Assembly (NCBI RefSeq): GCF_050459865.1
Contig: NZ_JBCMNM010000023.1
Span: forward strand, 11,178 to 75,177
Direction: 5' to 3'
Source: Rummeliibacillus pycnus_B
GTDB taxonomy: Bacteria; Bacillota; Bacilli; Bacillales_A; Planococcaceae
DNA: 64,000 bases
How positions within the stretch are numbered: the first letter of the stretch is position 1; each line of letters opens with the position of its first letter. The position numbers and the translations under genes were made by a program. The notes beneath the pieces were generated by a model. That model was not told the origin of the DNA. It searched no databases and saw only the letters and a list, made by a program, of their open reading frames with translations. Of the stretch, positions 43,493 through 53,071 are shown one piece after another.

Positions 43493-44557
43493 ATGTCGAT
43501 GTTAAATAAGGCAATGGATTTTATAAAGATGTATTATGCTGAGAATGATTTGCCAGAAGAGCAAATGAATCAACGACTAGGAGAAGTTGAACAGCAAATT
43601 ACAGAGCATGGACATTATACACATACTACAGACGAACTCGCTTATGGAGCAAGAGTGGCGTGGAGAAATAGTAATAAGTGTATCGGACGTTTGTTTTGGC
43701 AATCTCTACAAGTAAAGGATCAACGTGTGATAATAGATGAAGAGATAATTTATGAAAAGCTCTTAGAACATATAGACTTTGCTACGAATGATGGAAAAAT
43801 ACGACCTACGATTTCCATCTTCGAACCAAAAAAAGTACGAATTTGGAATCACCAGCTGATTCGCTATGCTGGTTATGAACAAGAAGATGGTTCAGTAATT
43901 GGAGATCCTGATTCACTTGCTTTTACAAAACAATGCATAGAATTAGGGTGGCAAGGAAATGGTGGACAGTTTGATGTGTTGCCATTAGTAATTCAGATTG
44001 AGGATCATCCACCTCGATTCTTTGATATTCCGCAAGAATATATAAAAGAAGTTCCTTTGCGACATCCTGAATTTGATTGGTTTGCTGATTTACATATGAA
44101 ATGGTATGCAGTACCAATGATTTCAAGTATGAAGCTAGAAGTAGGAGGCATTACCTATGCAGCGGCTCCGTTTAATGGCTGGTATATGGGAACTGAAATC
44201 GGCGCTCGCAATTTAGCAGATGAATATCGGTATAACATGTTACCAATTGTTGCAGAGAGAATGGGTTTAAACACTACATCGAATTCAAGCTTATGGCGTG
44301 ATCGTGCATTAGTAGAACTAAATGTAGCCGTACTTTTTTCTTTTAAGGAAGATGGCGTAAGTATCGTCGATCATCATACTGCAGCGCAACAATTTAAACG
44401 TTTTGAAGTAAATGAGGCTTCAGCAGATCGCGATGTTACAGGTAACTGGACATGGCTAATACCACCGTTGTCACCAGCCGCGACTCATATTTTTCATAAA
44501 CAGTATGATAATACAAAGAAATCACCTGAGTATTCTTATCAAAAATCACCTTATTAA
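43493..44557 (+). CDS. nos: Bacterial nitric oxide synthase oxygenase
   Basis: The product is 354 residues, an oxygenase domain only, as in Bacillus. The heme thiolate is C63 in RVAWRNSNKCIGR. The substrate-binding Glu lies in PFNGWYMGTEIGARN, and NMLPIVAERMGL follows as usual. It oxidises arginine to citrulline and nitric oxide using electrons from unrelated reductases. In Bacillus the product protects against oxidative stress and antibiotics. AGGAGGG precedes the start. It is monocistronic. Confidence 0.97.
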   Translation: MSMLNKAMDFIKMYYAENDLPEEQMNQRLGEVEQQITEHGHYTHTTDELAYGARVAWRNSNKCIGRLFWQSLQVKDQRVIIDEEIIYEKLLEHIDFATNDGKIRPTISIFEPKKVRIWNHQLIRYAGYEQEDGSVIGDPDSLAFTKQCIELGWQGNGGQFDVLPLVIQIEDHPPRFFDIPQEYIKEVPLRHPEFDWFADLHMKWYAVPMISSMKLEVGGITYAAAPFNGWYMGTEIGARNLADEYRYNMLPIVAERMGLNTTSNSSLWRDRALVELNVAVLFSFKEDGVSIVDHHTAAQQFKRFEVNEASADRDVTGNWTWLIPPLSPAATHIFHKQYDNTKKSPEYSYQKSPY

Positions 44558-44570
44558 GAAATAAAAATTA

Positions 44571-44606
44571 TGTAAAAAACTTTGGATTTTGTCCAAAGTT
44601 TTTTGC
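44571..44606 (+). terminator. Terminator after nos
   Basis: AAAAAACTTTGGA pairs with TCCAAAGTTTTTT around TTTTG. Confidence 0.88.
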
Positions 44607-44682
44607 GTATATTAGAGCTGATATCACAAAAAGTGCTCTGAATGCTTTGAGGTGATAATAAAAAGAATTTTCAAAAAAAGTA

Positions 44683-44711
44683 TTGATTTACAAGCAATGA
44701 TGCATTATTAT
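44683..44711 (+). promoter_or_regulatory. Promoter of the organosulfur operon
   Basis: TTGATT at 44683-44688 and TATTAT at 44706-44711 are 17 bases apart. A dyad shared with the monooxygenase region (44729-44749) lies just downstream, before the SAM riboswitch. Confidence 0.6.
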
Positions 44712-44750
44712 AGTCTATAAAGTTTAAAGCATACTAAACTGATAAGGATT

Positions 44751-44846
44751 CTTGTGAAGAGAGACGAAGGGACTTTCCTTATGAAATCTAAGCAACCACT
44801 AAAAACAAGGGTCTAAATCTAGAAAGTGAAAGCTTGATAGATAAGA
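44751..44846 (+). ncRNA. SAM-I (S-box) riboswitch
   Basis: The conserved core is recognisable: GAAGAGAGACGAAGGGACT, then ATGAAATCTAAGCAACCACT, then AAGGGTCTAA and a closing GATAGATAAGAG. The GGGACT, ATGAAA, GCAACC and AAGGGT blocks are in S-box order and spacing. P1 is imperfect. A weaker hairpin at 44869-44892 (CAATTTC/GAAATTG) may be the terminator, but its T run is poor. It should switch off the downstream sulfur genes when S-adenosylmethionine is plentiful. Confidence 0.88.
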
Positions 44847-44955
44847 GCTATTTGATGAACTATAAAGTCAATTTCCAACTCATCAGAAATTGGCCTATAT
44901 TTTCACCTTAAATATGAGTAAACATATAAGAATACATAATATGAGGAGGGGTATC

Positions 44956-46158
44956 ATGACAACTTCAACAAATGATGAAGTAATCCGGAGTATTTTCAAT
45001 GATATAGATCAACATTTTGAGGAGACCGTTTCATGGAGAAGACATTTACACCAAAATCCTGAACTTTCATTTCAAGAACAAGAAACCGCAAAATTTATTG
45101 CTGAAAAATTAGAAAGTTTTGGTATTGAAGTAAAAAGGCATATAGGTGGTAACGGTTTAATTGGTACTTTAAAGGGTGCTTATGATGGTCAAACGGTGGC
45201 TCTTAGAGCAGATTTTGATGCGTTACCTATCATAGATTTAAAAGAGGTTTCGTATAAATCTCAAAATCCGGGTGTAATGCATGCTTGTGGTCATGATGGT
45301 CATACATCTGCATTACTTTCAGTTGCAAGAGTATTGACACAGCACAAAGATAAGATTTATGGGACAGTGAAATTTATCTTCCAACCAGCAGAAGAAACAC
45401 CTCCTGGTGGTGCTAAATATATGGTGGAAGATGGAGCGCTAGAAGCTGTTGATGTTATCTTCGGTGCACATCTTGATTCAGGGAATCCAGTAGGAAAGAT
45501 CTCCGTTGGCGAAGGTTATCGAATGGCTGCAGTAGATAAATTTAAAATTACTCTACAAGGCCTAGGTGGCCACGGAGCTCGCCCCCATGAAGCAATCGAT
45601 TCAATCGTCTTAGGTGGTAAAATCGTCAGTGACTTACAGCAAGTAGTTAGCAGACGTTTAAATCCATTTGATCCAGCAGTTGTGACAATTGGTGTTTTTC
45701 ACGCAGGGAGTGCTTTCAATATTATTGCAGACTCAGCAATAATCGAAGGTACGGTTCGTACGATGACTGAGGATGTCCGTCAAAAAGTAAAAAAAGAAAT
45801 TTACTCAATCGTTGAAGGTGCAGCATCATCAGCTCATGCAACAGCTGAAATTGATTACTTGCACGGTTATCCGGCACTTTACAATCATCCGAAAGAAACA
45901 GCATTAGCTAAAAGTCTTTTCGAAAAACAATTCGGTAAAGACCGTGTTCAAGATTTAGAGCCTACAATGGGTGCTGAAGATTTTGCTTATTACTTACTTG
46001 AAAAACCGGGTACGTATTTCAAAGTTGGCTCACATAACAACGATCCTGCAACGCAATTTCCTCATCACCATCCAAAATTCGATTTCGATGAACATGCATT
46101 GCTCGAAATTCAGAAGTCTTTCGTCACAATTATTGCGCATTATTTATTTGAAAAATAA
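44956..46158 (+). CDS. M20-family amidohydrolase/deacylase
   Basis: From ATG 44956, behind GAGGAGGGG, the product is 400 residues; a longer frame runs back to 44890 inside the leader. Metal and catalytic residues lie in MHACGHDGHTSAL, FQPAEETPPGGA and GAEDFAYYL. This matches M20D amidohydrolases of the YxeP/hippurate-hydrolase group, which remove N-acyl groups. Its place behind a SAM riboswitch and before a sulfonate-type importer suggests release of cysteine or methionine from N-acyl precursors; this is an inference. Confidence 0.9.
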   Translation: MTTSTNDEVIRSIFNDIDQHFEETVSWRRHLHQNPELSFQEQETAKFIAEKLESFGIEVKRHIGGNGLIGTLKGAYDGQTVALRADFDALPIIDLKEVSYKSQNPGVMHACGHDGHTSALLSVARVLTQHKDKIYGTVKFIFQPAEETPPGGAKYMVEDGALEAVDVIFGAHLDSGNPVGKISVGEGYRMAAVDKFKITLQGLGGHGARPHEAIDSIVLGGKIVSDLQQVVSRRLNPFDPAVVTIGVFHAGSAFNIIADSAIIEGTVRTMTEDVRQKVKKEIYSIVEGAASSAHATAEIDYLHGYPALYNHPKETALAKSLFEKQFGKDRVQDLEPTMGAEDFAYYLLEKPGTYFKVGSHNNDPATQFPHHHPKFDFDEHALLEIQKSFVTIIAHYLFEK

Positions 46159-46173
46159 AAGGGGGATGGACAG

Positions 46174-46986
46174 ATGGTACAGCTACAATTTGACCATTTA
46201 GTACACTTTTTAGATAAACCAGAAGATTTTATCGCTGAATTAAAAGAGCAAAATATTCATGCAGTAGATGGTGGTGTACATGAAGGTCGCGGTACTTACA
46301 ATGCTTTAAGTTATTTTGACTTAAGCTATCTAGAATTTCTTGGGACATATGACCGGGATCTAGTGAAAAACGCAAAACAAGCACATCACAGTATGATGGA
46401 AACCATTATCGATGCAGATTTTAGAGAAGGATTCATTCGTTTTGCTTCTCGCACAACTGATATAGAAGTTGTCGCGAAAGAATGGCGTGAAAAGGGCCTA
46501 ACGGTGTCTGGTCCACACCCACTTTATCGAAAACGTCCAGACGGCAGTGTCATTAGCTGGCGCTTGCTTTTCGGTGGGGAAGAGAATGATTCATTAAAAT
46601 TACCGTTTATTATTCAATGGGATGACGATGATGAAAAACGCCGTATCGAACAAATAGAACAAGGTGTAATTGGTCATCAACAATTAGGAATCGAATTTGC
46701 AGGTCCTACTTTCGCAGTAAAAGATTCCGTAGAAACTGCTAAAAAGTGGGCTCTTTATTTAGATTTAGTTTCAAAAGCATCATATGAGGACAAAGAATTG
46801 AATGCACATGTCGAAGTATTAGCACTTCATGGTGGAGATCTCCATTTTGCCAGTCCAAATGGTGATGGTATTGTTCAAAGTATTCTAGATGAACATGGTG
46901 AAGTACCATTCCAAGCAAATTTCGTAGGTGCAAGTGAAGATAAAACAGTCGAATTACACAATGGACGTTACCATTTTAAAAAGTAA
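46174..46986 (+). CDS. VOC-family (glyoxalase-like) protein
   Basis: The product is 270 residues with a glyoxalase-3-type VOC fold. The beginning FDHLVHFLDKPEDFIAEL and the second-half repeat HQQLGIEFAGPTFAVKDS are paired modules. The substrate is unknown. It sits 15 bases after the deacylase gene and before the importer genes in the SAM-riboswitch operon, so a role in organosulfur processing is likely but not shown. Confidence 0.8.
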   Translation: MVQLQFDHLVHFLDKPEDFIAELKEQNIHAVDGGVHEGRGTYNALSYFDLSYLEFLGTYDRDLVKNAKQAHHSMMETIIDADFREGFIRFASRTTDIEVVAKEWREKGLTVSGPHPLYRKRPDGSVISWRLLFGGEENDSLKLPFIIQWDDDDEKRRIEQIEQGVIGHQQLGIEFAGPTFAVKDSVETAKKWALYLDLVSKASYEDKELNAHVEVLALHGGDLHFASPNGDGIVQSILDEHGEVPFQANFVGASEDKTVELHNGRYHFKK

Positions 46987-47037
46987 TTTAAAAAGCTTCA
47001 AAACCAAGTTAGTAAATATGAATAAGAGGTGTAATGG

Positions 47038-48027
47038 ATGAAGAAAATAAGTCGAATTTTATCGTTAGTAATACTAGGCATAATGGTATTGGCTCTTGCC
47101 GCTTGCGGATCAAAGACTTCCGATTCGAAAGCTTCAAGTGCTGGTTCAAACGATGACAAAGTAGTAAAAATAGGTTACCAAAAAGGGAATACAATCAATA
47201 TTTTAAAAGAAAGTGGTTTTCTAGACAAAGCACTAAAAGAAGAAGGTTATAAAGTAGAATGGCGTGAATTTAGCCATGGTGGTACTTTATTAGAAGGATT
47301 ATTCACAGGTAATATTGACTTTGGTCATGCGGCAGATGGTTCCGGAATTAATGCTCAAGCAGGGAACAAACCATTTGTATATGTTGGTGCAGATAAGCCT
47401 AACCCAGAAGGTATTGGTTTATTAGTACACAAGGATTCTGGTATTCAAGATATTCAAGCACTAAAAGGCAAAAAAATAGGCGTCTTAAAAGGCGGAAACC
47501 ACCACTATTTAGCAATGTTAGCAATAGAAGATGCAGGTTTAAAATTAGATGATGTAGAGTGGGTATATCTACAAGACGCATCGCAACTGCGTACAGCTTT
47601 TGAAACAAAGAAAATTGATGCGCTTGGAACATACGATCCATTCTTCGCTAGTGCTGAAATAGACTTAGATACAATTAATTTAACTGAAGGAAAAGATTAT
47701 AACTATCCAAACCGTACTTTCTACTATGCAAATGAAGACTTTAACAAAAAGCATCCTGAATTAGTTAAAATTATTTTAGATTCGATTGCTAAATCAGATA
47801 ATTGGGCGAATAAAAACAAACCAGAAGTTGTAAAACTTGTAGCTAAATCACTTGGCATTGACGAAAAAGTAATTGCGCGTGCAACTGAACGTCGTACGTA
47901 TGGATTAGATTATATGAACGATGAAATAACTGAAACTCAACAAAAACAAGCCGACTATTATGCAAAAGTGGGTCTAATTCCACAACCAGTAAAGGTTTCT
48001 GAACGAGTAGTTAAGATTGAAGAATAG
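47038..48027 (+). CDS. ssuA: Sulfonate-type ABC importer binding lipoprotein
   Basis: The product is 329 residues. The lipobox LALAACGSK places the lipid-bearing Cys at about residue 23. The mature protein has the NMT1/SsuA fold: VKIGYQKGNTINILKESGFL, EFSHGGTLLEGLFTGNIDFG and KGGNHHYLAMLAIEDAG. It should capture an aliphatic sulfonate or related compound outside the membrane. The exact substrate is not determinable. The symbol reflects family and operon context. Confidence 0.82.
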   Translation: MKKISRILSLVILGIMVLALAACGSKTSDSKASSAGSNDDKVVKIGYQKGNTINILKESGFLDKALKEEGYKVEWREFSHGGTLLEGLFTGNIDFGHAADGSGINAQAGNKPFVYVGADKPNPEGIGLLVHKDSGIQDIQALKGKKIGVLKGGNHHYLAMLAIEDAGLKLDDVEWVYLQDASQLRTAFETKKIDALGTYDPFFASAEIDLDTINLTEGKDYNYPNRTFYYANEDFNKKHPELVKIILDSIAKSDNWANKNKPEVVKLVAKSLGIDEKVIARATERRTYGLDYMNDEITETQQKQADYYAKVGLIPQPVKVSERVVKIEE

Positions 48028-48038
48028 GGGTGCCCATC

Positions 48039-48797
48039 ATGAAAAGAGTAGTTTATAAAGTTTTGCCATGGGTAATTCCTGTTCTCTTTTTAATCGGATG
48101 GCAATTGACAGCTACATTTGGTGTTGTATCCACACAATTAGTGCCCACACCAGAAACGGTTGTTAAGAGCTTTTATAAATTACTGATTTCAGGTCAATTA
48201 CTCTACCATCTTGAAGGAAGCTTAGGTCGTGCTTTCGTCGGTTTACTAATCGGCGGAAGTATAGGGTTCTTATTAGGAATTTCAAATGGATTATCGAAAA
48301 TGTCATTTGCATTCACAGATACTTCGTTGCAAATGATCCGTAACGTACCGAATTTAGCACTTGTTCCACTTGTGATCATTTGGTTTGGTATTGATGAAGC
48401 AGCGAAAATTTTCTTAGTTGCAATCGGAGTAATGTTCCCTCTCTACATCAATACATTACATGGTATTCGTAATATTGACCCAGGTTATATTGAAATGGGG
48501 CGTATGTACGGCTTAAAAGGATGGAAATTATTCAAAGAAATCTTACTTCCAGGTGCACTACCCTCTATTTTCGTTGGTTTACGATATGCACTCGGGGTAA
48601 TGTGGATGACATTGATTGTAGCAGAAACAATCGCGACTACTCGCGGTGTTGGTTATCTTGCAACAACTGCTCAACAGTTCATGCAAACGGACATTATTAT
48701 TATTACAATTATTTTATATGCATTGTTCGGGAAACTAGCAGACCTTCTAGCACGCTTTGGAGAAAGAAAAGCTCTCCGCTGGCATAAGGCTTACTAA
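48039..48797 (+). CDS. ssuC: Sulfonate-type ABC importer permease
   Basis: From ATG 48039 (GGGGTG upstream; an in-frame GTG at 48030 overlaps this site) the product is 252 residues. Six membrane helices and the EAA loop GRMYGLKGWKLFKEILLPGA fit the SsuC/TauC family. It is between ssuA and ssuB, as in other ssu operons. Confidence 0.88.
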   Translation: MKRVVYKVLPWVIPVLFLIGWQLTATFGVVSTQLVPTPETVVKSFYKLLISGQLLYHLEGSLGRAFVGLLIGGSIGFLLGISNGLSKMSFAFTDTSLQMIRNVPNLALVPLVIIWFGIDEAAKIFLVAIGVMFPLYINTLHGIRNIDPGYIEMGRMYGLKGWKLFKEILLPGALPSIFVGLRYALGVMWMTLIVAETIATTRGVGYLATTAQQFMQTDIIIITIILYALFGKLADLLARFGERKALRWHKAY

Positions 48798-48815
48798 TCT
48801 AAGAGGGGTGAAAAT

Positions 48816-49568
48816 ATGGTTGTGGCTTTTCCGCTTGAAAAAGTTCAAAATAAGCAAGGAATTGATATCCGAATAGAAAAAATTGAAAAAATGTTCGGGG
48901 ATAAAACAGTTTTAAAAAACCTTTCATTGCCTATTGAAGCTGGCGAGTTCGTTGTTATTGTTGGTAAAAGTGGTAGTGGTAAAAGTACTTTGCTTCGTCT
49001 AGCAGCAGGGTTAGAAGAGCCAACATCAGGTACAATTACATTCAATCAAGTGCCTATTCAAAAGTCGGAAGCAAAGCTTCGTATGATGTATCAAGATTCG
49101 CGATTGCTTCCTTGGAAAAGTGTTTTGAATAATGTTGGAATTGGATTAAATGGCAAGTGGAAAGATGCAGCTGAAAAGACACTAGATCATGTAGGGTTAA
49201 TAGATTATAAAGATCAATGGCCATCTACTTTGTCAGGTGGACAACAACAGCGTGTAGCTCTAGCGAGAGCTTTAGTCAATAATCCCTCATTATTATTATT
49301 TGATGAACCATTGAGCGCATTAGATGCATTAACCCGTTTGGAAATGCAAAATCTAATCGAAACATTATGGCTTGAAAAAGGATTTACAGCATTACTTGTC
49401 ACACATGATGTACAAGAAGCAGTAAGATTAGGTGACCGAATTATTTTAATTGAAGATGGTACTATTACAATGGATGTAAAAAATAATGTACCCCGTCCTA
49501 GAGGAATCTCTGACCCTGATCTAACAAAATTAGAAAAGGAAATTTTACATCGAATTATGCAATCGTAA
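48816..49568 (+). CDS. ssuB: Sulfonate-type ABC importer ATPase
   Basis: The product is 250 residues. Walker A is GKSGSGKST, the Q-loop MMYQDSRLLPWKSVLNNVG, the signature LSGGQQQRVALARAL and Walker B LLLFDEPLSALD. RLLPWKSVLNNV is typical of SsuB/TauB ATPases. It ends the SAM-riboswitch operon at a strong terminator. Confidence 0.9.
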   Translation: MVVAFPLEKVQNKQGIDIRIEKIEKMFGDKTVLKNLSLPIEAGEFVVIVGKSGSGKSTLLRLAAGLEEPTSGTITFNQVPIQKSEAKLRMMYQDSRLLPWKSVLNNVGIGLNGKWKDAAEKTLDHVGLIDYKDQWPSTLSGGQQQRVALARALVNNPSLLLFDEPLSALDALTRLEMQNLIETLWLEKGFTALLVTHDVQEAVRLGDRIILIEDGTITMDVKNNVPRPRGISDPDLTKLEKEILHRIMQS

Positions 49569-49604
49569 AAAAACTTGAACGACTATGTCGTTCAAGTTTT
49601 TTTA
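49566..49604. terminator. Bidirectional terminator after ssuB
   Basis: AAAAAACTTGAACGAC pairs with GTCGTTCAAGTTTTTT around TAT. It serves ssuB and the convergent MFS gene, whose stop codon it overlaps. Confidence 0.9.
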
Positions 49605-50816
49605 CTTTTCTGGCGTTACATAGCGATCTTTTGCTGAAATCCATGCTGAGATGATTAAACCTACAACTGTAATTGCATAAAGTATATTTGCTGCATGCCA
49701 GCTTTCAAATAAATCATGTATATAACCATAGAGAACTGGTCCAACTGCTGCAAGTAAGTATCCGATAGATTGTGCTGTCCCAGAAAGTTCAGCAGCTTCT
49801 AGTGCATTATGTGTACGTAAAGAGAAGAACATCATGGCTAGTCCAAATGATGCCCCACCTGCAAGTCCAATTAGGATCATCCACAACATAGTTAGTGAAG
49901 TTAAATTCATTAATATTCCTGCAAAGCCGACCACATAAAATGAACCGAACATTACTACTAGTGATCGTTGATCGGATTTTCGTCCTGCTAATATAGGAAT
50001 AAGAAAAGTCATAGGCAATTGTGAAAATTGCATAATTGAAAACATCCATCCAGCTTGATTTGCACTCATTCCTTGGGCTTCTAACATGGCAGGAATCCAA
50101 GCGGCTGTTGTATAGAATATTAGAGATTGCAATCCCATTGCTAGTGTAATCGCCCAAGTTAAGGGATATTTCCAAATAGGTTTATCTAACTTCGTATGTT
50201 TATGATTTTCCTTTAGCTCTGCTTTCTTGCGTAATTGAGGCAACCATACGATAATGGCAATAATGGTTAGGATAATCCAGCAACCGAGTGCGCCCTTCCA
50301 ACCAAAAGAGGTACCAGCTATTGGATAACTAACACCTGCTGCGACACTTGCTGTAATGTTCATTGCAAGCGTGAAGAGAGAAGTGAGTAATCCCACTTGT
50401 AATGGGAATTTCAATTTAATAAGAGCTGGTAACAAAACATTACCAAATGCAATAGCAATCCCGATTAATGCAGTCCCAAATAATAGGGAAAATGTATTTC
50501 CAAACGAACGGATTAAAATACCTACTGCTAAAATCCCCATTGCAAATAGTAATGTTTTTTCAAACCCAAATCTACTTGCGAATTTTGGAGCAAATGGTGA
50601 CACAATTGCAAATGCTAATAATGGAATTGTTGTTATAAACCCAGCAAGTACATTAGAAATATCTAATCCTTCTTTTATATAAGATATAATTGGACCTACC
50701 GAAGTAAGTGGAGAACGTAAAGTAGCAGCAATAAAAACAATACCAAGTACAAGTATCCAAGTATTTCGATTCCAATTTAGTTTTTTGCTTAATCTAGCTG
50801 ATTGTTGTGAAGCCAA
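49602..50816 (-). CDS. MFS transporter of the CynX/NimT type
   Basis: From TTG 50816, with AAAGGAGG 8 bases upstream, the product is 404 residues; the frame's earlier TTG lies within that site. It has twelve membrane helices. ATLRSPLTSVGPIISYIKEG and GTALIGIAIAFGNVLLPALI are typical of the cyanate-permease (CynX) and 2-nitroimidazole (NimT) subfamily. It probably exports or imports small weak acids. There is no cyanase gene nearby. Confidence 0.88.
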   Translation of the reverse strand: MASQQSARLSKKLNWNRNTWILVLGIVFIAATLRSPLTSVGPIISYIKEGLDISNVLAGFITTIPLLAFAIVSPFAPKFASRFGFEKTLLFAMGILAVGILIRSFGNTFSLLFGTALIGIAIAFGNVLLPALIKLKFPLQVGLLTSLFTLAMNITASVAAGVSYPIAGTSFGWKGALGCWIILTIIAIIVWLPQLRKKAELKENHKHTKLDKPIWKYPLTWAITLAMGLQSLIFYTTAAWIPAMLEAQGMSANQAGWMFSIMQFSQLPMTFLIPILAGRKSDQRSLVVMFGSFYVVGFAGILMNLTSLTMLWMILIGLAGGASFGLAMMFFSLRTHNALEAAELSGTAQSIGYLLAAVGPVLYGYIHDLFESWHAANILYAITVVGLIISAWISAKDRYVTPEK

Positions 50817-50954
50817 TCCTTTAACCTCCTTTATCAATAAGCTCCTTTAGCAACCGTATCATTAATAGATAGTAAATTTCAATATTTCGACACAAAATAA
50901 AAGGTTAAGATATTTAAAACTTATATTGTATTAAAGTACCAGGTGTTTTATGTC

Positions 50955-50983
50955 TTGTTATCGAGTGTATAGTGTATTATAAT
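50955..50983 (+). promoter_or_regulatory. Promoter of the lysine-permease transcript
   Basis: TTGTTA at 50955-50960 and TATAAT at 50978-50983 are 17 bases apart, ahead of the lysine riboswitch. Confidence 0.7.
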
Positions 50984-51012
50984 GAGAAACATATTAAAAC
51001 TATATATTGCAT

Positions 51013-51210
51013 GCCTCATCCAATAGATGAGGTAGAGGTCGCGATATTCATAAGTATAATCGACGAGATGAGAAAGCATTAAGGACTCGATTAAAAAGGG
51101 AATATTGCCGAAGTGTTGGTAAGCTTTTTATTAGCAATGCTGGGGCTGTTATCGAAAGGTACAGAACTGTCACGTCTGAAACGACGTGTTGAGCTATCTT
51201 TATCAAGGTT
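51013..51210 (+). ncRNA. Lysine riboswitch (L-box)
   Basis: The L-box landmarks occur in order: GATGAGGTAGAGGTCGCGAT, ATAAGTATAATCGA, GAGAAAGCATTAAGG, ATATTGCCGAAG, AATGCTGGGGCTGTTATCG and ACTGTCACGTC. It lies upstream of an amino acid permease and before a terminator, so lysine binding should stop transcription. Confidence 0.9.
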
Positions 51211-51223
51211 GATGGGGAATTTT

Positions 51224-51266
51224 AGATACCATCTCAAGCATCCTTGTGATGGTATTTTTATTTTTA
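51224..51266 (+). terminator. Riboswitch-controlled terminator of lysP
   Basis: ATACCATC (51226-51233) pairs with GATGGTAT (51248-51255), followed by a T-rich run. Confidence 0.82.
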
Positions 51267-51344
51267 TAGCTACGGGCTCGTGTCCGAAGCTGAATTGACT
51301 TCAACCCGACCTTTCTTGCAATGAAAATGGGAAAGAGGAGAACT

Positions 51345-52817
51345 ATGAGTACAAAAAATACAAGCTCTGGTGAACAACCGAGCTTAAATAGAGGTTTAAA
51401 AAGTCGTCATGTTACGATGATTTCACTTGGTGGCACCATCGGTACAGGTTTACTATTAGCAAGTGGTAACTCGATTGCGGCTGCAGGACCTGGTGGTGCA
51501 TTACTAGCTTACGGTTTAATAGGTATCATGGTATTCTTCTTGATGACAAGTCTTGGGGAAATGGCTGCATATATGCCGGTTTCTGGTTCATTTAATACCT
51601 ATGCATCTAAATTTATCGATCCAGCTTTAGGATTTGCGCTAGGTTGGAACTATTGGTATAACTGGGCTATTACCATCGCAGCAGAAATTTCAGCCGTTTC
51701 TATCGTTATGAAATATTGGTTCCCAGATACGCCTTCATTTATTTGGAGTGCAGCGTTTTTAGTAATTATTTTTGTATTGAACTACTTATCTGTTAATAGT
51801 TTCGGGGAAAGTGAATATTGGTTTGCTTTCATTAAAGTAGCTACAGTTATCATCTTCTTGATTGTCAGCTTCTTAATGATATTTGGTATTCTTGGAGGCA
51901 AAGCACCAGTTGGATTTGAAAACTTCTTTAAAGGAGATGCACCTTTCCATGGTGGTTTCTTTGCAACATTTGGTATTTTCTTGGCTGCTGGATTCTCATT
52001 CCAGGGAACAGAATTACTTGGAATTACTGCCGGGGAAACAAAAAATCCTGGTAAAACAATTCCAAAAGCAGTTCGTCAAATTTTCTGGCGAATCTTGTTA
52101 TTCTATATTCTGGCGATTTTAGCTATTAGTTTGTTAATCCCTTATACAGATCCACGTCTTGCTAATAGTGATGATGTAACAGTAAGTCCATTTACTTTGG
52201 TATTTGAAAATGCAGGCGTTGCATTTGCAGCATCCATTATGAATGCTGTAATTTTAACAGCTATTTTATCAGCGGGTAACTCTGGTTTATATGCATCATC
52301 TCGTACTCTTTGGCAATTAGCGATGGAAGGTAAAGCACCTAAAATCTTTAAAAAATTAAACAAACGCGGTGTACCAGTAGCTGCACTTGTTGCAACAGTT
52401 CTAGTAGCTTGTTTATCATTTTTAGCATCATTATTTGGTACAGGTACTGTATATACTTGGTTGTTAAATGCATCAGGAATGTGTGGTTTCATCGCATGGT
52501 TAGGAATTGCGGCAAGTCATTATCGTTTCCGTAAAGCATTTGTTGCACAAGGTCATGATTTATCTGAATTACCTTATCGTTCAGGTTTCTTCCCATTCGG
52601 TCCAATCTTTGCGTTTGTATTATGTATGATTGTTGTATTAGGACAAAACTATACAGCTTTTACGGAAGATCATATTGATTGGTACGGTGTATTAGTATCC
52701 TATATTGGTTTACCAATCTTCTTAATCCTTTGGTTCGGTTACAAATGGAAACATAAAACTAAAATTGTTCGTTTAGAGGATGCAGATTTTACATCTGATC
52801 GACTAAATCACGATTAA
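51345..52817 (+). CDS. lysP: Lysine-type amino acid permease (AAT family)
   Basis: From ATG 51345 (AGAGGAG upstream; the frame opens at 51321 without a site) the product is 490 residues with twelve membrane helices. SRHVTMISLGGTIGTGLLLA and GPGGALLAYGLIGIMVFFLM are hallmarks of the amino acid transporter family of LysP and Bacillus relatives. The lysine riboswitch upstream supports lysine as substrate. Confidence 0.9.
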   Translation: MSTKNTSSGEQPSLNRGLKSRHVTMISLGGTIGTGLLLASGNSIAAAGPGGALLAYGLIGIMVFFLMTSLGEMAAYMPVSGSFNTYASKFIDPALGFALGWNYWYNWAITIAAEISAVSIVMKYWFPDTPSFIWSAAFLVIIFVLNYLSVNSFGESEYWFAFIKVATVIIFLIVSFLMIFGILGGKAPVGFENFFKGDAPFHGGFFATFGIFLAAGFSFQGTELLGITAGETKNPGKTIPKAVRQIFWRILLFYILAILAISLLIPYTDPRLANSDDVTVSPFTLVFENAGVAFAASIMNAVILTAILSAGNSGLYASSRTLWQLAMEGKAPKIFKKLNKRGVPVAALVATVLVACLSFLASLFGTGTVYTWLLNASGMCGFIAWLGIAASHYRFRKAFVAQGHDLSELPYRSGFFPFGPIFAFVLCMIVVLGQNYTAFTEDHIDWYGVLVSYIGLPIFLILWFGYKWKHKTKIVRLEDADFTSDRLNHD

Positions 52818-52820
52818 ATA

Positions 52821-52872
52821 TAAGGCTAATCTATCTCAGGTTTAGATATCTGAAATAGATTAGCCTTTTTGT
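52821..52872 (+). terminator. Terminator after lysP
   Basis: AAGGCTAATCTATCTCAG pairs with CTGAAATAGATTAGCCTT around TTTAGATAT, followed by Ts. Confidence 0.88.
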
Positions 52873-53010
52873 AATGATTAAACGTCGAATCAGCGTATAT
52901 TTAGGGTTACTTACTTATTAATGTTCGCATAATGCCTATATTTTCTCTTATATATTTTTGAATATTCGGGTTTGGGAATTTTCTGAATTGTTTTACATTT
53001 AAATATTTTG

Positions 53011-53038
53011 TTGAAAATTGTCTATAGAATGCTATACT
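53011..53038 (+). promoter_or_regulatory. Promoter of xpt-pbuX
   Basis: TTGAAA at 53011-53016 and TATACT at 53033-53038 are 16 bases apart, about 35 bases before the purine aptamer. Confidence 0.6.
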
Positions 53039-53071
53039 TGTAACATTCTCAAATCTAAAACAAAATATCAT

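Noticed and set aside
44890..44955. N-terminal extension of the M20 deacylase
   Set aside because: These codons overlap the leader hairpin and have no ribosome site, while ATG 44956 has GAGGAGGGG.
51113..51298. 61-codon frame before lysP
   Set aside because: It lies inside the lysine riboswitch and its terminator.
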